Made by a program: the position numbers and the translations under genes. The notes beneath the pieces were generated by a model. That model saw nothing but the letters and a program-made list of their open reading frames with translations. It did no database searches and was not told the DNA's origin. 64,000 nt of DNA from Cranoglanis bouderius (taxonomy: Eukaryota > Chordata > Actinopteri > Siluriformes > Cranoglanididae), in NCBI GenBank assembly GCA_023630585.1, contig CM042565.1:10176013-10240012 (forward strand), given 5' to 3'. Shown piece after piece: positions 9,975-21,900 of this stretch. How positions within the stretch are numbered: the first letter of the stretch is position 1; every line of letters begins with the position of its first letter.

Positions 9975-12900
9975 CTGTAGAGACAGACAGATTGTTATAG
10001 TTAATATATGAATACTTGCACACTGCAGGTTTTTATGAAATGTTTACCATTATAATCATTTTAAATAAATGTCCATCAGCAGGAAATGTCAGGAAATGGA
10101 CATTAAATAACACTGCAGTGAAATTAACAGTAAAATCCACACACAATTGCTAGTTCTGTTCTTTAAAAAAAAAAAAAAAAAAGAGAGCTCAGGTGGTAGA
10201 GCGGGTTGTCCACTAATCATAGGGTTGGCGGTTTGATTCCCAGCCCACATGACTCCATGTGCCGAAGGTTGCTCCCAATGGCAGGCAAGTGCCTTGTATG
10301 GTAGCTCTGCTGCCACTGGTGTGTGAATGGGTAAATGAGACACAGTGTAAAGTTAAGAGGTACTATATAAGTGCAGACCATTTACCATTTCTGTTCTTTA
10401 AAAAGTAGATTATTGTTTTAAAAATCTTGTAGCATCTTTCACTACGTGTGTGGCACCTACAAATAATGTTTTTGTGAGACATCTTGACATCTTTATATCT
10501 ACAAATGGTATACACTACTAGTTCAAATGTATTTTCAGTATTTGGTATGTTTTAGAATAGAATGGGTAAGACTTCATAACTATAAAATAACTCATGAAAT
10601 TATGCTGTGACTAGGCCTGCAACAACTAATCGATAAAATTGATAATAATCGATAATTAAAATAATCGACAACGAATTTCATTATCGATTAGTTGGGTCTG
10701 TCAATTCACAAAGGTGAAAAACGCATTTCTATGAATAAAACACATCTGAAAAACAGCGGAGGTCACAGAGTGAGCTGCTGCGGGAAAAGTGCATGATCCA
10801 GGTTGTCCAAAACATGAGAATGTTTTATATAAAGCGTTTCAAACAAACTCGTAAATATATTAACGTGGCTTGTCGTGTCAGATGCTGTGGCAGATGCGTG
10901 TGCTGTTTAATGTTTTCTTCAGCGCAGAAATGACATTTTTACATTTATACCCTTATCTATAAATGTTAGGAATTCATGCCAGTATTTCCATTTTACACAA
11001 AGACTCGTCCTGACAGCAAGTGAGTCTCAATTAAACTTCACTGAATGAGTGCGATCCCGCGCATGCGCATCAATCAAACAGCGCACAATAGAAAGGAAGC
11101 GCAATAACTAAATATTCTTTTTGATCAAATATGTTGTTTGGTGCTATATTTAGAAACAAAAGTAATTGTGTTTTTATGAGAGCAGTAACTGTAATGGGGT
11201 TATAACATGTAGTTGTATATAAATGTAAGCAGTGTCACATTTACAGAATAAAGTAACACGCTACTGTGTTCAAATGAGTGAATGTGTGTGTTAGTGCAGA
11301 AGATTCAACCTCTTACCAGTTAACACTTAGTTTGTGCTTTTGTTTTTCTTTTGTTCTTTTTTTAAACATTTTTAATTTAGTGATTTAACTTCTGCTTTAG
11401 AGCTTGTGGACGGTTGTTTTTTTGTTTGTTTTCAAAATATAATGTTAACATTAAAAAAAAATCCTTTGCACAATATATAGCATAGCCCACATAGATACAT
11501 TTAAAACCTTTTTCATAGCCTTCGATTTGCACAATGTTTGAAGGACAACATTGGGCAGTACGTGAAATAACATTTTTCCCCGAAAAAATACAGCAAATAA
11601 AAACTGGCCTTTTAATCCAACTAATCAATTAATCGAAGAAATAATCATCAGCTTAATCGGTTATCAAAATAATCGTTAGTTGCAGCCCTAGCTGTGACCT
11701 TGCAAAACCTTATATTTGAGATTTTTACAAAATAGCCACCTTTTGCCTCTTGGGCATTCTCTTAACCAGCTTCATAAGCTCATCACACAAATTCTCCTGT
11801 ATACAGAGAGCTCGTTTGCTGCTTTTCCTCCACTCTCCAGTCCAGGGTTTATTTAGGTGTGTCCAAACATTTGACTGGTAGTGTATTTAAGATGTGATTA
11901 TCACCAAATCATACTGGTCCACCATCAATTCAAAGCACAATGTGGTGGATTTTGATTTAGTAGTTCTTACCTGCAGTGATGGCGTCTCTTAGCAATCCAA
12001 AACTCACTGTCACAGTTGAAGCAATGCGAGGCCATATGGTCTGGAACCCATCTGGTAACCTGTGTGAGGATCAGAAAGATTTGGGCTCAGATTTGACATA
12101 ATATACAACCCCAATTCCAAAAAGTTGGGATGCTATGTAAAATGTAAATAAAAACAGAATGCAATGATTTGCAAATCTCATAAACCCATATGCTATTCAC
12201 AATAGAACATAGAAAACATGTTTAAATGTTTAAACTGAGGAAATGTACCATTTTAAGAAAAAAATAAGGTAATTTTGAATTTGATGTCAGCAACACGTCT
12301 CAAAAAAGTTGGGACGGGGGCAACAAAAGGCTGGAAAAGTAAGTTTTACCAAAAAGAAACAACTGGAGGAACATTTTGCAACTAATAAGGCTAACTGGCA
12401 AAAGGTCAGTAACATGATAAAAAGTATCTTAGAGAGGCAGAGTCTCTCAGAAGTAAAGATGGGCAGAAAACTGCGTCTACAAATTGTGGGACAATTTCAG
12501 AATAATGTTCCTCAACGTAAAATTGTGATGACTATGAATCGCTCATCATCTACAGTACATAATATCGTCAAAAGATTCTGAGAATCTGGAGAAATCTCTG
12601 TGCGCAAGAGACAAGGGCGAAAATCAATATTGCATGCCTGTGATCTTCGGGCCCTCAGACAGCACTGCATTAAAAAACAGGCATGACTCTGTAATGGAAA
12701 TCACTGCATGGGCTCAGAAACACCTCCAGAACTCATCGTCTGTGAACACAGTTCGCTGTGCCATCCACAAATGCAGGTTAAAGCTCTGTCATGGAAAGAG
12801 GAAGCCATATGTTAACATGATCCAGAAACGCCGCCGTCTTCTCTGGGCCAAAGCTCATTTAAAATGGACTGAGGCAAAGTGGAAAACTGTTCTGTGGTCA

Positions 12901-15900
12901 GACGAATCAAAATTTTTAATTCTTTTTGGAAACCATGGACACCGCATCCTTACATTTACATTTATGGCATTTGGCAGATGCCCTTATCCAGAGCGACTAA
13001 CATTTATCTCATTCATACATCTGAGCAGTTGAGGGTTAAAGACCTTGCTCAAGGGCCCAACAGTGGTTGCTTGGTGGTGCTGGGGTTTGAACTCATGACT
13101 TTCTGATCAGTAGCCCAACATCTTAACCACTGAGCTACCACTGCCTCATCCGCAATCTCTGGTATCCTCATACCGCATCCTCTAAACATACTGGCTTTTT
13201 GTCAGGGCTCAGTTCAAAAGCCTGCATCTCTGATGGTATGGGGGTTCATTAGTGCCTATGGGCAGCTTGCACATCTGGAAAGGCAGCATCAATGCTGAAA
13301 GATACATACAGGTTTTAGAGCAAAATATGCTTCCATCCAGATTCCAATCCATTTTTAATTCTTAGAAACTCTGTCTCTCTAAGATACTCCTTTTATACCC
13401 AATCATGTTACTGACCTGTTGCCAGTAAACCTAATTAGTTGCAAAATGTTCCTCCAGCTGTGTCATTTTAGTAAGGCTTACTTTTCCAGCCTTTTGTTGC
13501 CCCGTCCCAACTTTTTGAGACGTGTTGCGGCCATCAAATTCAAAACTACCTTATTTTTTCCTTAAAATGGTACTGTGGAGGCGGGGGCATGGTCAAGCAC
13601 CGGTTTGTGAATGGAGGGCGGAGCCGGAGAAAGCAAGTGGTAAGGTTTACACACCTGTAGGAAATGAGACTAACGAGTGTTCTGTGTTGCAGTGTGGGGA
13701 AGAAGAGAAAAGGAGGAGAGACACGCGCCTTGAGAGAGGGGAAAAGAGACGCCGACACAGAGCCACGTGTGCGTGCGTGTGTGTGTGTGAGAAATAAAAA
13801 GACCCACAAACTGAAAAGAAAAGGAAAAATAAAAGTGTGCAAGTGGATTAAGCCTAGCTCCCTTCTGGTTCCTCCTGTACCCAAACATTAAGAGTGTTAC
13901 ACTAGTGCCGAAACCCGGGAGTACGAGAGAAAATCGCCGCCATGGAACGCTCACTTCTGGCCAACCTCATCACTCAGCTGGCCAACCTCCACCAGACCTA
14001 ACACCAGGTCCTCCTATAGCTACAACGCAACCAGGAAAAACGGTTTAAAGACCTCCTTGATGCCCAAGCCGAGGACCACCGGGTGCTCCAAGCCTGGTGC
14101 AGCAGGCCAGGATTCCAGCCGCCGCCCCCGCGGTGCCCGCTGCTCTGCCCCACGTCGTGCTGATGAAGATGGGACCACAGAACGACACAGAGACGTTCCT
14201 GGAGCCGTATGAGCACTCTGCGCGGGCGTCGGGCTGGCCTGAGGATCAGTGGGCGACCCGCCTGGTGCCGCGCCTGTTGGGTGAGGCGCAGTTCGCGGCC
14301 CAGCAGCTTCCCATTGCTAGCATGCTGGAATACCCGGACCTGAAGCAGGCGATTCTGCAGCGGGTTGGGCGGACCCCCGAACAGCACCATCAGCGCTTCA
14401 GAGCGCTGACCTTCGACGAGCTCGGCTGTCTGTTCACCTTCGCCCAGAAGCTCTGGGATACCTACAGGAGATGGTTATTGGCTGAGGAGGGCGATGCGAA
14501 GGAAGTGATCAACCTGGTGGTGCTGGAGCAGTTCATCACCCAGTTTCCCGACGGGACGGCAAAGAGAGTCCAGTACCGTCATCCCGCGACGCTGGATGAG
14601 ACAGTTCAGCTGGCAGAGAATCACCTGGCGGCGTATCCAGAAACAGGCGAGCCGACCGGGCTGGCGCCGACCGGACAGGCGGGCTGGGGCCGGGCGGGCT
14701 GGCGCCGACCGGACAGGCGGGCTGGGGCGGGCTGGGTCCGGGCGGGCGGGCTGGCGCCGACCGGACAGGCGGGCTGGGGCGGGCTGGGTCCGGGGGGGCG
14801 GGCTGGGTCCGGGCGGGCGGGCTGGCGCCGACCGGACAGGCGGGCTGGGGCGGGCTGGGTCCGGGCGGGCGGGCTGGCGCCGACCGGACAGGCGGGCTGG
14901 GGCGGGCTGGCGCCGACCGGACGGGCGGGCCGGGTCCGGGCGGGCCGGCGCCGGCCCGCCCGTCCCGTGGGCACCGACTGGGGCGGGCTGGCGCCGACCG
15001 GACAGGCGGGCTGGGTCCGGGCGGGCGGGCTGGCGCCGACCGGACAGGCGGGCTGGGTCCGGGCGGGCGGGCTGGCGCCGACCGGACAGGCGGGCTGGGT
15101 CCGGGCGCCGACGGGACGGGCGCCGACCGGCGCCGACCAGACAGGCGGGCTGGCGACGGGCGGGCTGGCGCCGACCGGACACGCGGGCTGGGGCGGGCTG
15201 GGTCCGGGCGGGTTGGCGCCGACCGGACACGGGCGGGCTGGGTCCAGGCGGGACGGGCGCCGACGGGACGGGCGCCGACGGGACGGGCGGGCCGGGTCCG
15301 GGCGCCGACCGGACGGGCGGGCCGGGTCCGGGCGCCGACCGGACGGGCGGGCCGGGTCCGGGCGCCGACCGGACACGCGGGCTGGGGACGGGCGGGCTGG
15401 CGCCGACCGGACACGCGGGCTGGGGACGGGCGTGGGCGCCGACCGGACGGGCGGGCCGGCGCCGACCGGACGGGCGGGCTGGCGGGCTGGCGCCGACCGG
15501 ACACGCGGGCTGGCGGGCTGGGTCCGACCGGACACGCGGGCTGGCGGGCTGGGTCCGACCGGACACGCGGGCTGGCGGGCTGGGTCCGACCGGACACGCG
15601 GGCTGGCGGGCTGGGTCCGACCGGACACGCGGGCTGGCGGGCTGGGTCCGACCGGACACGCGGGCTGGCGCCGACGGGACGGGCGGGCCGGGTCCGGCCG
15701 CCGACCGGACACGCGGGCTGGGGGCTGGCGGGCTGGACGCCAGACCGGACACGCGGGCTGGGGGCTGGCGGGCTGGCGCCGACCTGGACACGACGGGCTG
15801 GCGGGCTGGCGCCGACCGGACACGCGGGCTGGCGGGCTGGGTCCGACCGGACACGCGGGCTGGCGCCTGGCGGGCTGGGTCCGACCGGACACGCGGGCTG

Positions 15901-18900
15901 GCGCCTGGCGGGCTGGGTCCGACCGGACACGCGGGCTGGCGGGCTGGGTCCGACCGGACACGCGGGCTGGCGGGCTGGGTCCGACCGGACACGCGGGCCG
16001 GCGGGCTGGGCCCGACCGGACACGCGGGCGGGCGGGCTGGGCCCGACCGGACACGCGGGCTGGCGGGCTGGGTCCGCCCGGACACGCGGGCTGGCGCCTG
16101 GCGGGCTGGGTCCGACCGGACACGCGGGCGCGGGCTGGGTCCGACCGGACACGCGGGCTGGGTCCGACCGGACACGCGGGCTGGGTCCGACCGGACGGGC
16201 GGGCTGGCGCCGACCGGACACGCGGGCTGGCGGGCTGGGTCCGACCGGACACGCGGGCTGGCGGGCTGGCGCCGACCGGACACGCGGGCTGGCGGGCTGG
16301 CGCCGACCGGACACGCGGGCTGGCGGGCTGGCGCCGACCGGACACGCGGGCCGGCGCCGACCGGGCTGGCGCCGACCGGACACGCGGGCTGGCGCCTGGC
16401 GGGCTGGCGCCGACCGGACACGCGGGCTGGCGCCTGGCGGGCTGGGTCCGACCGGACACGCGGGCTGGCGGCTGGCGGGCTGGGTCCGACCGGACACGCG
16501 GGCTGGCGGGCTGGGTCCGACCGGACACGCGGGCCGGGCGGGCTGGGTCCGACCGGACACGCGGGCTGGCGGGCTGGGTCCGACCGGACACGCGGGCTGG
16601 CGGGCTGGGTCCGACCGGACACGCGGGCTGGCGGGCTGGGTCCGACCGGACACGCGGGCTGGCGGGCTGGGGGCGACCGGACACGCGGGCTGGGTCCGAC
16701 CGGACACGCGGGCTGGCGGGCTGGGTCCGACCGGACCCGCGGGCTGGCGCCGACCAGGCTGGGTCCGACCGGACACGCGGGCTGGCGCCGACCAGGCTGG
16801 GTCCGACCGGACACGCGGGCTGGCGCCGACCAGGCTGGGTCCGACCGGACACGCGGGCTGGCGCCGACCAGGCTGGGTCCGACCGGACACGCGGGCTGGC
16901 GCCGACCAGGCTGGGTCCGACCGGACACGCGGGCTGGCGCCCCTCTTAGCAGGGATTCCACTCAGGGATTTTCCCTTGGAGCAGTCGCGCGACGAGACCC
17001 TGAAGCACGCTTTTGATCAAGTGAGAGTAATCGATGGTCAGCCGATACAGCCCAATGTTGCACTCTCCCGTACCCGTACTTTGCGATTATTAAAGATAGG
17101 ATTTATAGAGTGACGCAGGACACTCAGACACAGAAAAATATGACCCAATTTTTGGTTCCGAAGAACCGTCGGGAATTATTATTCCAGGCAGCTCCTTATA
17201 ACCCTATGGCGGGGCACTTAGGGCAGGCCCTTGGCTCGCTTCTATTGGCCGGGCATTCGTGGCGACATTTGCCGGTGGTGTGCGGCGAACGCCAGCTGGT
17301 GAATCCACCGGCCACCCCAAAAGCACCGTTGCACCCACTCCCGTTAATCGAGGTCCCCTTCGAGCGAATTGGCATGGACCTCGTCGGGCCATTTGACCGA
17401 TCTGCACGAGGGTATCACTTTATGTTAGTATTAGTGGACTACGCAACATGGTACCTGGAAGTGGTGCCTCTACGCCATATCTCTGCGAGGAATGTTGCGG
17501 ATGCACTTTTCCGCGTTATCTTCCAGGTTGGGAACCCGAATAGATCCTAACTGACCAGGGCGCATCTTATGTCACGCACCCTGCGCGAGCTGTACGAATT
17601 GTTGGGGATTAAAGCGATTCGCACCACCGTTTATCATCCGCAAACGGATGGGCTGGTGGAGCGCTTTAATCAAACGCTTAAAAATATGATTCGTAAGTTT
17701 GTGCAGGAAGATACACAGAATTGGGATAAGTAGCTAGAGCCCCTGTTATTTGCAGTACGAGAGGTCCCGCAAGCCTCCACGGGGTTCTCTCCATTTGAAT
17801 TATTGTATGGACACAAGCCGCGCGGCCTACTTGACGTCATACGGGAAAATTGGGAGGAGGGGCCTTCAACCAGCAAGAATGAAATTCAGTACGTTTTGGA
17901 CCTGAGAGCAAAACTCCACACATTGTCATATAACTCAGGAGAATTTGCTACAGGCACAAGAACATCAATCCCGGCTGTATAACGGGTTCACGGTTACACG
18001 AGTTCACACCAGGAGATAAATTACTCGCCAAGGCGAGTCTGGGATGTCGACTATGAGGTAAGGTGAACGGATAGAGGCGGGACGCGGCAGATTTATAATC
18101 TCAACCTGCTAAAACTGTGGAGGGAGATGGCATCTGTAGCGTTGGTGACAGTAGTTCCTGACAGGGAGGAGCTAGGGCCAAAGGTAGATGTAAAATTGGT
18201 GAGTTAATCCCCCCAGTGCCATGCGGAGACCACCTCTCCTCAGCCCAAATTATAGATATTAAAAACCTACAAGCAGAGTTTTCTGACGTGTTCTCGCCTC
18301 TCCCTGGCCGCACTAACCTTATAGAGCACCACATTGAGACAGCCCCATCGGGTTAGGGTTAGGCCGCCCCATCAGCTCCCCGAACACAAAAAAAAAAATG
18401 TCGTGCAGGATGAACTTAAGGCCATGCTCAAAATGGGAGTAATCGAGGAGTCCCACAGTGACTGGAGCAGCCCGGTGGTCTTGGTTCCCAAGGCCGACGG
18501 GACGGTCCGGTTTTGTGTGGACTTTAGGAAAGTCAACGCGGTGTTTAAATTCGACGCGTATCCAATGCCTCGCATTGACGAACTGCTCGAGCAGTTGGGC
18601 GCGGCTCGCTTTTATTCGACTCGGGATTTGACAAAGGGATATTGGCAGATCCCCTTGACTCCCGTGTCCCGGGGAGAAGGGAAAACAAAAAAAAAAACCC
18701 ACACCTGCCTTTTCCACCCCGTTTGGCTTACACCAATTCGTGACCCTTCCTTTTGGACTGTTCGGGGCTCCGAATACTCCATCCACGCGCTGCATATGCC
18801 GCTGCCTATTTAGACGACATTATTATATACAGCCGTGGCCAAAAGTTTTGAGAAAAACACAAATACAGGTGCATCTCAGTAAATTGGAATGTCATGGAAA

Positions 18901-21900
18901 AGTTCATTTATTTCAGTAATTCAACTCAAATTGTGAAACTCATGTATTAAATAAATTCAATGCACACAGACTGAAGTAGTTTAAGTCTGATTCTTTTAAT
19001 TGTGATGATTTTGGATCACATTTAACAAAAACTCACCAATTCACAATCTCAACAAATTAGAATATGGTGACATGCCAATCAGCTAATCAACTCAAAACAC
19101 CTACAAAGGTTTCCTGAGCCTTCAAAATGGTCTCTCAGTTTGGTTCACTAGGTAAGCCACAAACATTCATTGCCAAAGAAGCTGGCTGTTCACAGAGTGC
19201 TGTATTCGGTTTGATTTCATTTTCCAGCAGGATTTGGCACCTGCCCACACTGCCAAAAGCACCAAAAGTTGGTTAAATGACCATGGTGTTGGTGTACTTG
19301 ACTGGCCAGCAAACTCACCAGACCTGAACCCCATAGAGAATCTATGGGGTATTGTCAAGAGTAAAATGAGAAACAAGAGACCAAAAAATGCAGATGAGCT
19401 GAAGGCCACTGTCAAAGAAACCTGGGCTTCCATACCACCTCAGCAGTGCCACAAACTGATCACCTCCATGCCACGCCGAATTGAGGCAGCAATTAAAGCA
19501 AAAGGAGCCCCTACCAAGTATTGAGTACATGTACAGTAAATGAACATACTTTCCAGAAGACCAACAATTCACTAAATGTAAAAAAAAAAAAAAAAAAAAA
19601 AAAAATTTATTGGTCTTTATAGTATTCTAATTTGCTGAGAGTGAATTGGTGGGTTTTTGTTAAATGTGATCCAAAATCACAATTAAAAGAACCAAAGACT
19701 TAAACTACTTCAGTCTGTGTGCATTGAGTTTATTTAATACATGAGTTTCACAATTTAAGTTGAATTACTGAAATAAATGAACATTTCCACAACATTTTAA
19801 TTTATTGAGATGCACCTGTATTAATTTTCACAAATTCTAATGCTTCAATATTTGTAGATCTTTTTGTCAGATGTTACCAACTGTTACTGAAGTATAATCA
19901 CAAGCATTTCGTAAGTGTCAATGGCTTTTATTTTATTTTTATAGTTTATGCAGAGTCAATATTTGCAGTGTTGACCCTTCTTTTTCAAGACCTCTGCAAT
20001 TCGCCCTGGCATGCTGTCAATCAACTTCTGGGCCACGTCCTGAATGATGGCAGCCCATTCTTGCATAATCAATGCTTGGTGTTTGTGGGTTTTTGTTTGT
20101 CCGCCCGCCTCTTGAGGATTGACCACAAATTCTCAATGGGATTAAGGTCTGGGGAGTTTCCTGGCCATGGACCCAAAGTGTCGATGTTTTGTTCCCCGAG
20201 CCACTTCGTTATCACTTTTGCCTTGTGGCAAGGTGCCCCATCATGCTGGAAAAGGCATTGTTCATCACCAAACTGTTCTTGGATGGTTGGGAGAAGTTGC
20301 TCTCTGAGGATGTTTTTGTACCATTCTTTATTCATGGCTGTGTTCTTTGGCAAAATTGAGAGTGAGCCCACTCCCTTGGCTGAGAAGCAACCCCACACAT
20401 GAGTGGTCTCAGGATGCTTTATTGTTGGCATGACACAGGACTGATGGTAGCGCTCACCTTTTCTTCTCCAGACAACCTTTTTTCCAGATGCCTCAAACAA
20501 TCGGAAAGGGGATTCTTCTTTTCCTTTCAGCTGTTCCCTTCAGGGGTCGCCACAGCGAATCATCTGCCTCCATCTAGCCCTATCCCCTGCATCCTCTTCT
20601 CTCAGACCGACTACCTTCATGTCCTCCTTCACTACATCCATAAACCTCCTCTTTGGTCTTCCTCTCGGCCTCCTGCCTGGCAGCTCTAACCTCAGCATCC
20701 TTTTACCGATATATTCACTCTCCCTCCTCTGAACATGTCCAAACCATCTCAACCTGGCCTCTCTAACTTTGTCTCCAAAACATCTCACATGTGCTGTCCC
20801 TCTGATGTACTCATTCCTGATCCTATCCATCCTCATCACTCCCAAAGAGAACCAACATCTTTAGCTCTGCTACCTCTAACTCTTCCTCCTGTCTTTTCCT
20901 CAGTGCAACTGTCTCCAAACCATACAACATCACTGGTCTTACTACTGTCCTGTACACCTTTCCTTTCATTCTTGCTGGTACTCTTTTATCACACAACAGA
21001 CCTGACACTTTTCTCCACCCATTCCAACCTGCCTGCACACGCTTCGTCACCTCTTTTCCACACACCCCATTGCTCTGGACTGTTGACCCTAAGTACTTAA
21101 AATCCTGCACCTTCTTTACCTCTTCTCCCTGTAACCTCACTGTTCCACTTGGATCCCTCTCATTCACATACATATATTCTGTCTTGCTGCGACTAACCTT
21201 CATTCCTCTTCTCTCCAGAGCAAACCTCCACCTCTCTAGAGTTTCCTCCACCTGCTCCCTGCAGATCACAATGTCGTCCGCAAACATCATAGCCCATGGA
21301 GATTCCTGTCTGACCTCATCTGTCAGCCTGTCCATCACCACCGCAAACAAGAAGGGGCTCAGAGCCAATCCTTGATGCAGTCCCACCTTCACCGTGAACT
21401 CCTCTGTCACACCTACCGCACACCTTACCACTGTCCTACTGCCTTCATACATATCCTGCACCACTCTAACATACTTCTCTGCCACTCCAGACCTCCTCAT
21501 ACAATACCACAGCTCCTCTCTGTCATACGCTTTCTCTAAATCTACAAAGACACAATGCAGCTCTTTCTGACCCTCTGTACTTTTCCATCAACATTCTCAA
21601 AGCAAATATCGCATCTGTAGTGCTCTTTCTTGGCATGAAACCATACTGCTGCTCACTTCTCCCCTTAGCCTTGCTTCCACTACTCTTTCCCACAACTTCA
21701 TTGTATGGTTCATCAGCTTAATACCTCTGTAGTTTCCACAACTCTGCACATCTCCCTTGTTCTTAGAAAGCGACACCAAAACACTTCTCCATTCCTCAGG
21801 CATCCTCTCACTCTCTACTATCTGCTGGGGCGGGCCTTCACCCTCTGTTTGGATCACGCCCCGCTCCAGTGGCTCCACCGCATGAAAGATGCCAATGCGC

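Larger units (their letters stand above)
18830..20512 (-). mobile_element. Tc1-like element B, inserted in the RT, 5' half lost
   Basis: The left end CAGCCGTGGCCAAAAGTTTTGAG follows TA at 18828-18829, inside the RT coding sequence just after the YLDD box. The element is itself split by element C (18866-19818). Its other end is missing: sequence changes abruptly to the 3' end of a LINE near 20513. Confidence 0.85.

Noticed and set aside
10183..10250. tRNA gene
   Set aside because: The A and B boxes are part of a SINE flanked by a 16-bp target duplication. A full cloverleaf with paired acceptor stem is not seen.
14645..16944. CRISPR-like array or bacterial insertion suggested by regular GC-rich repeats
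   Set aside because: The units are contiguous with no unique spacers, lie inside an LTR retrotransposon in a vertebrate intron, and there are no cas genes.
14645..16944. CpG island promoter for mtmr3 or an antisense gene
   Set aside because: The CpG density comes from the tandem array inside a dead retrotransposon near the 3' end of mtmr3. No first exon or transcription-start feature is visible. A regulatory effect remains possible but unsupported.
14475..17016. Overlapping open frames of 743-950 codons on both strands, which could look like a giant Gly/Arg/Pro-rich protein gene
   Set aside because: They are translations of a tandem repeat that lacks stop codons in nearly every frame. No independent start context, conserved domain or splice structure supports any of them, apart from the SCAN-like Gag part of the first plus-strand frame.
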